Shown piece after piece: positions 16,738 to 24,128 of a DNA stretch of 45,958 nt; within the stretch, counting starts at the first letter, position 1, and every line of letters begins with the position of its first letter. This DNA is from Anaerobutyricum stercoris. Lineage in GTDB: Bacteria > Bacillota > Clostridia > Lachnospirales > Lachnospiraceae. The notes under the pieces were generated by a model. The model had not been told where the DNA came from. It ran no database searches and was given only the letters and a program-made list of their open reading frames with translations. The position numbers and the translations under genes were made by a program. The stretch lies in NCBI GenBank assembly GCA_019116455.1, contig DXBR01000020.1, forward strand, positions 1 through 45,958, read 5' to 3'.

Positions 16738-17004
16738 TTATTGAGCTTTTATCTCATTATTAAGATATCTCTCTATATGTTCAATCGCCTGCTGCTCGTC
16801 ATCACCGGCCGCTGACACAGTGATTTCCTCGCCGGCTGCCAAGCCCAGCGTCATCATTCCCATAATGCTTTTGGCATTGACCTTTTTGTTCTCCACCTCC
16901 ACATATACCCGGCTGTCATACTGACTTGCCGTCTGTATAAATAAAGCAATGGTACTAGGGTCCAGACCTGTTGGAATTTTTATTTCCATCCTTTTCGTAA
17001 TCAT
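16738..17004 (-). CDS. Crh-like HPr-family protein lacking the catalytic histidine
   Basis: 88 residues with the HPr fold. The active-site loop that normally reads GIHARP is GLDPST here, so position 15 is Asp rather than the phospho-His. The regulatory-serine segment VNAKSIMGMM is intact, with Ser46 at the canonical position. Loss of His15 with Ser46 kept is the hallmark of Bacillus Crh, whose serine is phosphorylated by HPr kinase to serve CcpA. In Bacillus crh also lies directly after whiA in the rapZ-yvcK-whiA-crh cluster, as here (minus yvcK). hprK is 4 kb upstream. It cannot act as a PTS phosphocarrier. A Crh-like role in catabolite control is inferred. GGAGG six bases before the ATG. 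Confidence 0.85.
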   Translation of the reverse strand: MITKRMEIKIPTGLDPSTIALFIQTASQYDSRVYVEVENKKVNAKSIMGMMTLGLAAGEEITVSAAGDDEQQAIEHIERYLNNEIKAQ

Positions 17005-17026
17005 TATTTACCTCCTACTTTATAAA

Positions 17027-17054
17027 ATATGCTGTCTGCGTGGCTTCAGCATAT
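17027..17054 (-). terminator. Attenuator-like hairpin between whiA and the Crh-like gene
   Basis: On the minus strand ATATGCTG and CAGCATAT (17047-17054 and 17027-17034) form an eight-pair stem followed by TTTTAT, just before the ribosome site of the Crh-like gene. It may weaken read-through from whiA. The stem is AT-rich, so the call is modest. Confidence 0.4.
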
Positions 17055-17139
17055 GCAGCGAAATGTCTCTCCCCATGCTGTCTCTCTTAAAACTGCCGCT
17101 GAAAGCCGTTTATGTCAGTACCTCTGTCATGGAATGACA

Positions 17140-18096
17140 CTAAATATGGCCACTCTCTTTTAGCTGCTGCGCCATCTGGCTCAGCTTTCTCAATCTATGA
17201 TTCACACCGGATTTGCCCACAGGCGGATGAAGCATCTCCCCCAGCTCTTTTAATGCCGCATCCGGCTCCTCCAGCCTGGCGTAAGCAACATCCCGCAGGT
17301 TCTCCGGTAATTTATCCAGTCCGACAGTCTTCCTGATATATTCGATTTCCTCTATCTGCCTGCGCGCGGCGGAAACCGTTTTGTTGATATTAGCCGCCTC
17401 GCAGTTGACTCTCCGATTTACAGAATTGCGCACATCTTTTACGATACGTATATTTTCAAACTTCATCATAGCGACATGCGCTTCCATGATATTCAGAGCA
17501 TCTGAAATCATCGAGCCCTCTTTTAAATATACTACATAATATTTCTTTCGGAGCACGATCTTGGCATCCAAGCCAAAAAACTGCATAAAATCTCTGAGCT
17601 GTTCCGCTTCCCGCCCGTCCACACAGGTAATCTCGAAATGATAATTTCTCTCCGGATCAGTCACAGAGCCTGCCGCAAGAAATGCTCCCCGCAGGAACGC
17701 TCTCCGGCAGCATGTTCTTTGCAGAACCGGATTATCCGTCAGATACTCGTCTTCATCCACCTGCCCCCGGTTATTCATGAGTCCGGCAGTCTTCAGCACC
17801 TGAAGAACATTTGCCGCACCTTCTGCCGAGATCGTAAAAAAATGACTTTTCTTTCCGCTCTCATGCTGCGACACAACCACTCTGGGCTGAAAACAAAATG
17901 CCTTCTTCAGAAGCAGGTAAAAACGCTTCGCCACGGCAATATTCTCCGTCTCGAGGATGATATGGTATCCGCTGCTCTCCGAGCAGCTCACTTTGGCGCT
18001 GAAACAGATAATCGCTGCCAGCTCCGCCACAACACAATGCAGTTCGTGTCCCGACAGATGAACCAGTTCCTCCTTCACATCTGAAGAAAATGACAT
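17140..18096 (-). CDS. whiA: DNA-binding protein WhiA
   Basis: 318 residues: an N-terminal homing-endonuclease-like domain pair without catalytic function and a C-terminal helix-turn-helix (ALKELGEMLHPPVGKSGVNH, about 275-295). WhiA is a conserved Gram-positive protein tied to cell division, chromosome segregation and, in actinobacteria, sporulation. It starts 36 bases after rapZ, in the cluster murB-rapZ-whiA-crh. The yvcK gene often found between rapZ and whiA is absent. Confidence 0.95.
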   Translation of the reverse strand: MSFSSDVKEELVHLSGHELHCVVAELAAIICFSAKVSCSESSGYHIILETENIAVAKRFYLLLKKAFCFQPRVVVSQHESGKKSHFFTISAEGAANVLQVLKTAGLMNNRGQVDEDEYLTDNPVLQRTCCRRAFLRGAFLAAGSVTDPERNYHFEITCVDGREAEQLRDFMQFFGLDAKIVLRKKYYVVYLKEGSMISDALNIMEAHVAMMKFENIRIVKDVRNSVNRRVNCEAANINKTVSAARRQIEEIEYIRKTVGLDKLPENLRDVAYARLEEPDAALKELGEMLHPPVGKSGVNHRLRKLSQMAQQLKESGHI

Positions 18097-18132
18097 TGCC
18101 CCAACTTCCTCTCTGTCAGTATTTCTGCCGTA

Positions 18133-18990
18133 TCATCCGCTCGTTATATCACGATGTTCCATGCGGATGCTGTACGGCAGCTTCCGAAGCCGCTCATAAA
18201 TAGCGTTGGTCATGGTGACGGAACGGTGCTTACCTCCGGTACATCCGATACCCACAACCAGATGATACTTTCCCTCATCCAGATAAAGCGGAATGAGGAA
18301 CTTGAGCATATCTTCCAGCTTATCAAGAAAAATATGGGCTTCCTTGCATCCGAGGACATATGCCTGAACCTCTCTGTCGTTGCCTGTCAGCGCTCTCAAA
18401 TCAGGATCGTAGTAAGGGTTCGGAAGGAAACGGACATCAAATACCAGATCCGTATCTGCGGGAATCCCGTATTTGAAGCCAAAGGACAAAAGGGTCACAA
18501 TAAAGTTTCCATAATTCTCTTCCCTGACATAGATCTTCTCCAGCTCCTGTTTCAGCTCCCGGGTAAGCAGAGAAGAAGTATCAATGATATAATCTGCCTG
18601 CTCTTTTATGAAAGATATGAGAGCTCTCTCTTTTTGAAGGCCGCTTTCAACACGTCCCTCTCCTGCCAGCGGATGCGTTCTTCTCGTCTCCTTGTACCGC
18701 ATGACAAGGGTGGCATCGTCGGCATCCAGGAAGAGGATCTCATAACGGATTCCAAGTTCCCTGAGAACTTCCAGCTGCTCAGACAAGTCTTTCAGCCCGT
18801 CACCGCTGCGGATATCCACTGTAACGGCAACCTGGTTGACCGCAACCTTCCGGTCAAAAGCGATCTGCCCGAAATTAGGGAGAAGCGCCACCGGAAGATT
18901 ATCCACACAGAAGAACCCCATATCTTCCAGCATGTGAAGAGCTGTACTTTTTCCTGCGCCGGACATTCCGGAAACAATTACAAATCTCAC
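18133..18990 (-). CDS. rapZ: RapZ/YvcJ family nucleotide-binding protein
   Basis: 285 residues. Walker A is GMSGAGKST near the N-terminus, a Walker-B-like LFLDADD lies near 85-95, and the C-terminal GCTGGKHRSV motif is typical. In Enterobacteria RapZ steers glmS mRNA control through small RNAs. In Firmicutes YvcJ binds nucleotides and its role is less clear. Its ATG overlaps the murB stop by four bases, so translation is likely coupled. Confidence 0.95.
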   Translation of the reverse strand: MRFVIVSGMSGAGKSTALHMLEDMGFFCVDNLPVALLPNFGQIAFDRKVAVNQVAVTVDIRSGDGLKDLSEQLEVLRELGIRYEILFLDADDATLVMRYKETRRTHPLAGEGRVESGLQKERALISFIKEQADYIIDTSSLLTRELKQELEKIYVREENYGNFIVTLLSFGFKYGIPADTDLVFDVRFLPNPYYDPDLRALTGNDREVQAYVLGCKEAHIFLDKLEDMLKFLIPLYLDEGKYHLVVGIGCTGGKHRSVTMTNAIYERLRKLPYSIRMEHRDITSG

Positions 18991-19916
18991 TTTTTCACCT
19001 CTGTATCTGTAAATCCAAGCATACGGACCTCCGGCTCCATCTCTACACCAAACTGCTGTTTTACTTTTTTGCGTACCTGTCTGATAAGAAAGAGGACCTC
19101 CTCCGCCGTGGCGTTGCCCCGGTTGATGACGAAACCGCTGTGCTTCTCAGAAACCTGAGCCCCGCCAACGGTATATCCCTTCAAACCGGCGTCCTGGATC
19201 AGCTTGCCGGCGAAGTATCCTTCCGGACGCTTAAATGTGCTTCCTGCGCTCGGGTAATCCAAAGGCTGTTTGGCCTTTCGTGCCCCTGCCAATTCATTCA
19301 TTTTGTCTCTGATCTGCGTTTTATCCCCCCTTGAAAGACGGATATGCGCTGCCAACACAACGTAATCCTTCTCAAAAATAACACTGTGCCTGTAGGATAA
19401 ATCCAATTCCTCCACCGGGAGCACCAAACGTTCTCCTTCCCGGGTCAAAACTTCCGCATCCACGAGAATATCCTTCATCTCCCCGCCGTACGCGCCGGCA
19501 TTCATACATACCGCGCCGCCAAGAGTTCCCGGTATCCCTGCGGCAAATTCCATTCCGGTCAGTCCATGCTCCAGCGCTGACCTGGCAACACTGCTGAGCA
19601 GCGCTCCTGCCTGGGCGTAAATCACATCGCCCTCTGCGGAAATATCGCGAAGACCTCCCGTATGAAGAATCATCCCACGGAAGCCCTCGTCTGATACGAG
19701 TAAATTACTTCCATTGCCCACAATAAAAAACGGAACCTTCTCTTCCCGGGCAAGGCAGAGTACATCCCAGAGTTCCTCGACTGTGGCCGGCTGTACAAAA
19801 ATATCCGCCGGGCCCCCAATCCGAAAACTGGTATGTCTACTCATTGGTTCCTGTTCCAAAAGGGTTCCTGCTGTGAGCTTTTCTTTAATTTTGTGACAGA
19901 ATTCCTGTTGTATCAT
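18987..19916 (-). CDS. murB: UDP-N-acetylenolpyruvoylglucosamine reductase
   Basis: 309 residues. The FAD-binding region includes RIGGPADIF, GNGSNLLVSDEGF and GIPGTLGGAVCMNAGAYGGE. The catalytic part includes SYRHS, GSTFKRP (the proton-donating Ser) and HSGFVINRGNAT. It reduces enolpyruvyl-UDP-GlcNAc to UDP-MurNAc in the cytoplasm, the second committed step of peptidoglycan synthesis. First gene of the murB-rapZ-whiA-crh run. Confidence 0.96.
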   Translation of the reverse strand: MIQQEFCHKIKEKLTAGTLLEQEPMSRHTSFRIGGPADIFVQPATVEELWDVLCLAREEKVPFFIVGNGSNLLVSDEGFRGMILHTGGLRDISAEGDVIYAQAGALLSSVARSALEHGLTGMEFAAGIPGTLGGAVCMNAGAYGGEMKDILVDAEVLTREGERLVLPVEELDLSYRHSVIFEKDYVVLAAHIRLSRGDKTQIRDKMNELAGARKAKQPLDYPSAGSTFKRPEGYFAGKLIQDAGLKGYTVGGAQVSEKHSGFVINRGNATAEEVLFLIRQVRKKVKQQFGVEMEPEVRMLGFTDTEVKK

Positions 19917-20017
19917 AGTATCTCCTATTTATAAATACATTTGGCAGTCTTCCCTGATGGAAGCCGATTCGGTTGAGGAAAATGATATTTTCCATACCAT
20001 ATGTAGTTATATACTAT

Positions 20018-20046
20018 ATCATACTCTAATTCCATGGGAAGTACAA
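20018..20046 (-). promoter_or_regulatory. Promoter of the murB-rapZ-whiA-crh cluster
   Basis: Minus-strand TTGTAC (20041-20046), a 17-base spacer and TATGAT (20018-20023). The leader to the murB ATG is about 95 bases. Confidence 0.6.
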
Positions 20047-20059
20047 TGTTGAAAAAACA

Positions 20060-20086
20060 CAAAATAAAAGCAGACTTTATGCCTGC
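20060..20086 (-). terminator. Terminator after glcK
   Basis: On the minus strand GCAGGC and GTCTGC (20081-20086 and 20070-20075) form a short stem with one G-T pair, followed by a T-rich tract (TTTTATTTT). It is a modest but well-placed terminator between glcK and the murB promoter. Confidence 0.6.
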
Positions 20087-20105
20087 CTTTATATAAATCG
20101 CCAAA

Positions 20106-21050
20106 TTACTTTTCGGTTCCGATGATTAATTTTGCACAGCCGTAAATTCCTGCATCATTTCCGAGGGTTGCCAGACCAAATTTTGTATCTTTCTGACTTC
20201 CGAAAACATAGCCGTCAAAATATTTTTTTACAGTCTCTGTGATGATGCTTCCCGCTTTGGACACACCCCCGCCGATGACAAAAATATCCGGGTCCGTCAC
20301 GCAGGATACGAAGGACAATCCTCTCGCCAGTCTCCGGCAGAAATCTTCCGTCAGCTTTACAGCGAAAGCGTCGCCGAACTTTGCAGCATCCAGCACATCT
20401 TTTGCCGTGAGGGAATCCGCCTTGCGCAGCACACTGTCTTCCTCCGATGCTTCCAGCGCTTTTTTCGCCATACGGACAATACCCGTGGCGGAGGCATACT
20501 GTTCCAGACATCCCCTCTTCCCACAGTTGCAGTACTCTGTCTCATGGGTATTGATGCACATATGTCCGATCTCTCCGCCGTAGCCGTGAGCGCCGGAAAT
20601 CATTTTTCCGCCAACGATGATTCCTCCGCCTACTCCGGTTCCCAGCGTCACCATGGCTACATTTTCATAGCCCTTTCCGCCGCCCTGCCACATTTCTCCG
20701 AGCGCCGCCACATTGGCGTCATTACCTACCGCTACCGACATGCCGAGGGCCGCTTCCATCTCGTCTCTGACCTGCTTTTTACCCCATCCCAGATTGACGC
20801 AGACGTCCACAGAGCCGTCATCTCTCACCGGGCCGGGCACACCGATGCCGATGCCTGCAAATTCCTCCTTGCCGAGTTTTTTCTGTTCCATCATTCCCCG
20901 GCAGGAATCTGCCACATCCTGCAGAATATCAAACTCCTCGCCGGTTCTTGTGGTGATCTCCCATTTTTCCAGAAGTTCTCCTTCTGTGGTAAACAGACCT
21001 AATTTTACTGTGGTTCCTCCAATGTCTGCACCAAATGCATATTTTTTCAT
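20106..21050 (-). CDS. glcK: ROK-family glucokinase
   Basis: 314 residues. The ATP-binding motif is ADIGGTTVKLGLF near the N-terminus. The sugar-binding GNDANVAALGE and the ROK zinc motif with CNCGKRGCLEQY (Cys cluster near 175-185) follow. These define a ROK sugar kinase, most likely glucokinase making glucose 6-phosphate. It starts 15 bases after hprK, so sugar phosphorylation and the sensor kinase of catabolite control share an operon. An N-acylmannosamine or allose kinase cannot be excluded but is less likely in this setting. Confidence 0.9.
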   Translation of the reverse strand: MKKYAFGADIGGTTVKLGLFTTEGELLEKWEITTRTGEEFDILQDVADSCRGMMEQKKLGKEEFAGIGIGVPGPVRDDGSVDVCVNLGWGKKQVRDEMEAALGMSVAVGNDANVAALGEMWQGGGKGYENVAMVTLGTGVGGGIIVGGKMISGAHGYGGEIGHMCINTHETEYCNCGKRGCLEQYASATGIVRMAKKALEASEEDSVLRKADSLTAKDVLDAAKFGDAFAVKLTEDFCRRLARGLSFVSCVTDPDIFVIGGGVSKAGSIITETVKKYFDGYVFGSQKDTKFGLATLGNDAGIYGCAKLIIGTEK

Positions 21051-21065
21051 ATTAACTCTCCTCCC

Positions 21066-22013
21066 TTATTCCTGTGCGCCGTCATCATCCTGCGCTTTCT
21101 TCAGGCTGCCGGTAACGCGGTTGTAAAGCTCCTGCGCAGCGTTGTAACCCATCTTCTTGGCACGGAAATTGATGGCTGCAGATTCCACGATAACCGCCAG
21201 GTTCCGTCCCGGACGAATCGGGATAGAATAACACACAACCTTATTGCCCAGGAACTCGATGTAATCTTCTTCTAGCCCAAGACGGTCATAATTGCCCTCC
21301 CGGTTCCAGTCTTCCAGGCGGATGACCATATCGATGGATGAATTGAGCATCACGCTCTCCACTCCGAACAGGCTCTTGACATCCACAATGCCGATTCCCC
21401 GCAGCTCAATAAAATGTCTGGTGATATCCGGGGAGGTTCCGATAAGCGTATCATTGCTGACCTTGCGGATCTCCACCACATCGTCCGACACCAGACGATG
21501 GCCTCTGCGGATAAGCTCCAGAGCCGCCTCGCTCTTTCCGATACCACTTTCGCCCATGATCAGCACACCTTCGCCGTAGACATCCACCAGCACGCCGTGA
21601 ATGGAAATACGCGGCGCCAGCTGCTCGCTGAGCCACCGAACGGCGCTGGCGATAAAATCCGAAGTGGTCATGGAAGTGATCAGAATCGGCACACCGGCTC
21701 TCTCTGCCACATCCAGCATAGTATCGCTCGGCTCCAGCCCCCGGCAAAATACGATACACGGAATCTTGCTCTCAAAAATCTTCTCGTAAATCGGTTTCAT
21801 ATGTTTTTCGTCAAACTGCTCCAGATAGGCGTATTCCACCTTTCCGATCACCTGGATACGTTCTGAATCAAAATGCTCAAAAAAACCTGCCAGCTGCAGT
21901 GCGATCCGGTTGACGCCAGACTGATTAACGTTGATGCTGTCCGTGTCAATGTCCGGCAGAAGATTCTTCAGTTCCATTTTTTCAATAATCTGTGTCAGTG
22001 TTACTTTGTACAT
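21066..22013 (-). CDS. hprK: HPr kinase/phosphorylase
   Basis: 315 residues. The N-terminal domain is followed by ISIHGVLVDVYG with the catalytic His (about 139), Walker A GESGIGKS (154-161) and the SDDVVEI metal segment, then the family signature near the C-terminus. It phosphorylates and dephosphorylates the regulatory serine of HPr and Crh in response to fructose 1,6-bisphosphate and phosphate. Two proteins with that serine but no His15 are encoded in this window (16738-17004 and 44671-44901). Its promoter lies inside the 3' end of uvrC. ATG with AAGGAG upstream. Confidence 0.96.
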   Translation of the reverse strand: MYKVTLTQIIEKMELKNLLPDIDTDSINVNQSGVNRIALQLAGFFEHFDSERIQVIGKVEYAYLEQFDEKHMKPIYEKIFESKIPCIVFCRGLEPSDTMLDVAERAGVPILITSMTTSDFIASAVRWLSEQLAPRISIHGVLVDVYGEGVLIMGESGIGKSEAALELIRRGHRLVSDDVVEIRKVSNDTLIGTSPDITRHFIELRGIGIVDVKSLFGVESVMLNSSIDMVIRLEDWNREGNYDRLGLEEDYIEFLGNKVVCYSIPIRPGRNLAVIVESAAINFRAKKMGYNAAQELYNRVTGSLKKAQDDDGAQE

Positions 22014-22080
22014 GCCATACTCCTTTATAGATTATTCTTCTTTATTTATCCTTTCCCCGCGATTATAATTCCGTCAGTCC

Positions 22081-22159
22081 TGCTTTTTCATACGAGCGTG
22101 AAAGCATGACTTTATGAACCTTTGGTATCATTCTATCACAGGCTGTTCTTCTTTTACAA
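22081..22159 (-). promoter_or_regulatory. hprK promoter and structured leader
   Basis: TTGTAA (22154-22159), 18 bases and TAGAAT (22130-22135) on the minus strand, all within the last codons of uvrC. The transcript begins with a GATACC...AAAGTCATG segment (22105-22128) and a hairpin (arms 22099-22106 and 22081-22090). The same segment, also followed by a hairpin, begins the rpe leader at 27811-27856. Confidence 0.5.
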
Positions 22160-24023
22160 CGTCACTTTCATGAAAAAAAGAAAAGATTTCATCCGCGACC
22201 CTGGCGGTGATCCCCTCGGCCTTCATAAGTTCATCCGGGGACGCCTGACGGATTTTATCAATATCTTTAAAATAACGCATGAGCGCTTTCCTTCTCGCCG
22301 GGCCGACGCCCTTGATATCGTCAAGAACCGAATGTACCTGTCCCTTGCTCCTCAGACTCTTATGATATTCTATGGCAAAGCGATGAGCTTCATCCTGCAG
22401 GCGGGTAATCATCCGGAACGCCTCGGAATTCTTTGGAAACTGGATGATCTCATTATTGTAATACAGCCCTCTTGTCCGATGATAATCGTCCTTCACCATA
22501 CCGCAGACCGGAATGGAAAGTCCCAGATCATCAAGCACCTTGAGCGCCACATTGACCTGCCCCTTTCCGCCGTCCATCATGAGAATATCCGGAAAACGGG
22601 TGAAGCTTCCCAGCGACGGGTCAAGTCCCTTCTCCGAGCGCTCCGCCGTCTCGCGGATACCGTGGGAGAACCGGCGCGTGAGCGCCTCCTCCATACAGCG
22701 GTAGTCGTCCGGCCCCGCCACCGTGCGGATCTTAAACTTACGATAATCGCTCCGGCGCGCCTTGCCCTTCTCAAAAACAACCATGGACGCCACATTCTCA
22801 TAACCATTGGTATTGGAGATATCGAAGGCCTCCATCCGGTTTAGGCCCCGGATGCCCAGAAGCTGTTCCAGCTCATGGACAGCACCGATGGTCCGGTGTT
22901 CCTCTCTCTTCAATTTTTCGCTGTCCTTGATGAGAACATTCTGCGCATTTTTGTAGGCAAGCTCCATCATCTTATGTTTCGTTCCCCTCTTCGGCGTGAG
23001 GAAGGAAACCTTGCCGCCCCGCTTATCTGACAGCCATTTTTCGAGAATCTCCGTGTCCGACACCTCTTCCTGCAGAAGAATCTCCTTCGGGATAAACGGC
23101 GTTCCCATGTAAAACTGCTTCACGAAATCCATGAGAATCTCGCTTTTCTCGCTGTCCCCGATGCCGCCCATGTGGAAATGGTCTCTCCCCAGCAGCTTGC
23201 CGTTGCGGATAAAAAAGATGGCAACTACCGCCTCGTCGCCCGCCTTCGCCAGCGCGATGATATCCCGGTCGTCTCCGCCGGTGTCGTTGATCTTCTGTTT
23301 CTCCCCGATGCGCTTCACGCTGTTCATCAGGTCCCGGTACTCCGCCGCATCCTCAAACTCCATGGCCGCCGACGCCGCCAGCATCTTTTCCTCCAGATCT
23401 TTCAGAATCTTTTTATCGTCGCCGTTCAAGAAACGCAGCGCCTGCTCCACATTTTCCCGGTACTGTTCCTTGGAAATGTATCCCTGGCAGGGCGCGTCGC
23501 ACTGCCTGATCTGATGATAAAGACATGGCCGCTCTTTGCCGATATCTCTTGGCAGAACCCGGCTGCAATTCCGTATCTTATAGACCTTGTGCATCAGTTC
23601 TATGGTCTCCTTCACAGCCCCCGCGCTGGTATACGGTCCGAAATACTTCGATTTATCCCTCTTTACATTTCTGCAGAATAAAATCCTTGGATAATCTTCC
23701 TGCACCGTCACCCGGATGTATGGATAGCTCTTGTCATCCTTGAGCATGGTGTTGTAGTGAGGTCTGTGTTCTTTGATGAGGTTGCACTCGAGAACCAGCG
23801 CTTCCAGCTCCGAGTCCGTGATAATATATTCAAAATATGCGATATGTGAAACCATGTGCTCAATCTTCACACTTCGCTTATAGCTGCTCTGAAAATACTG
23901 CCGCACCCGGTTTTTGAGAATCCGCGCCTTGCCCACATAAATAATCTCGTCCTGGGCGTTGTGCATCAGATACACGCCCGGCTTGGCAGGGAGCTTTTTC
24001 AGCTCTTCCTGTATATCAAACAT
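22128..24023 (-). CDS. uvrC: Excinuclease ABC subunit C
   Basis: 631 residues from the ATG at 24023, preferred over a far-upstream frame start at 24116 because AAAGGAGG precedes it and the family begins with this FDIQEELKKLPAKPGVYLM region. It has an N-terminal GIY-YIG nuclease (IIYVGKARILKNRV), a UVR motif (about 200-235), a C-terminal RNase H-like nuclease (FDISNTNG, MMDGGKGQV) and helix-hairpin-helix repeats at the end. It makes both incisions in nucleotide excision repair with UvrB. A terminator lies between it and ftsH. Confidence 0.96.
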   Translation of the reverse strand: MFDIQEELKKLPAKPGVYLMHNAQDEIIYVGKARILKNRVRQYFQSSYKRSVKIEHMVSHIAYFEYIITDSELEALVLECNLIKEHRPHYNTMLKDDKSYPYIRVTVQEDYPRILFCRNVKRDKSKYFGPYTSAGAVKETIELMHKVYKIRNCSRVLPRDIGKERPCLYHQIRQCDAPCQGYISKEQYRENVEQALRFLNGDDKKILKDLEEKMLAASAAMEFEDAAEYRDLMNSVKRIGEKQKINDTGGDDRDIIALAKAGDEAVVAIFFIRNGKLLGRDHFHMGGIGDSEKSEILMDFVKQFYMGTPFIPKEILLQEEVSDTEILEKWLSDKRGGKVSFLTPKRGTKHKMMELAYKNAQNVLIKDSEKLKREEHRTIGAVHELEQLLGIRGLNRMEAFDISNTNGYENVASMVVFEKGKARRSDYRKFKIRTVAGPDDYRCMEEALTRRFSHGIRETAERSEKGLDPSLGSFTRFPDILMMDGGKGQVNVALKVLDDLGLSIPVCGMVKDDYHRTRGLYYNNEIIQFPKNSEAFRMITRLQDEAHRFAIEYHKSLRSKGQVHSVLDDIKGVGPARRKALMRYFKDIDKIRQASPDELMKAEGITARVADEIFSFFHESDVVKEEQPVIE

Positions 24024-24063
24024 GGCAGCCTCCTTTCCCGTCTTTGTTTCTGTATCATAACAC

Positions 24064-24099
24064 AAAAATTCCCGGAAATCCACGAAGGGATTCCCGGGA
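24064..24099 (-). terminator. Terminator after ftsH
   Basis: On the minus strand a 12-pair stem with one G-T wobble (arms 24088-24099 and 24070-24081) and a six-base CTTCGT loop runs into ATTTTT. It ends the rpe-mrp-ftsH transcript just before uvrC. Confidence 0.88.
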
Positions 24100-24128
24100 G
24101 CATGATTCCTTATCAATCAGTTTTTAAT

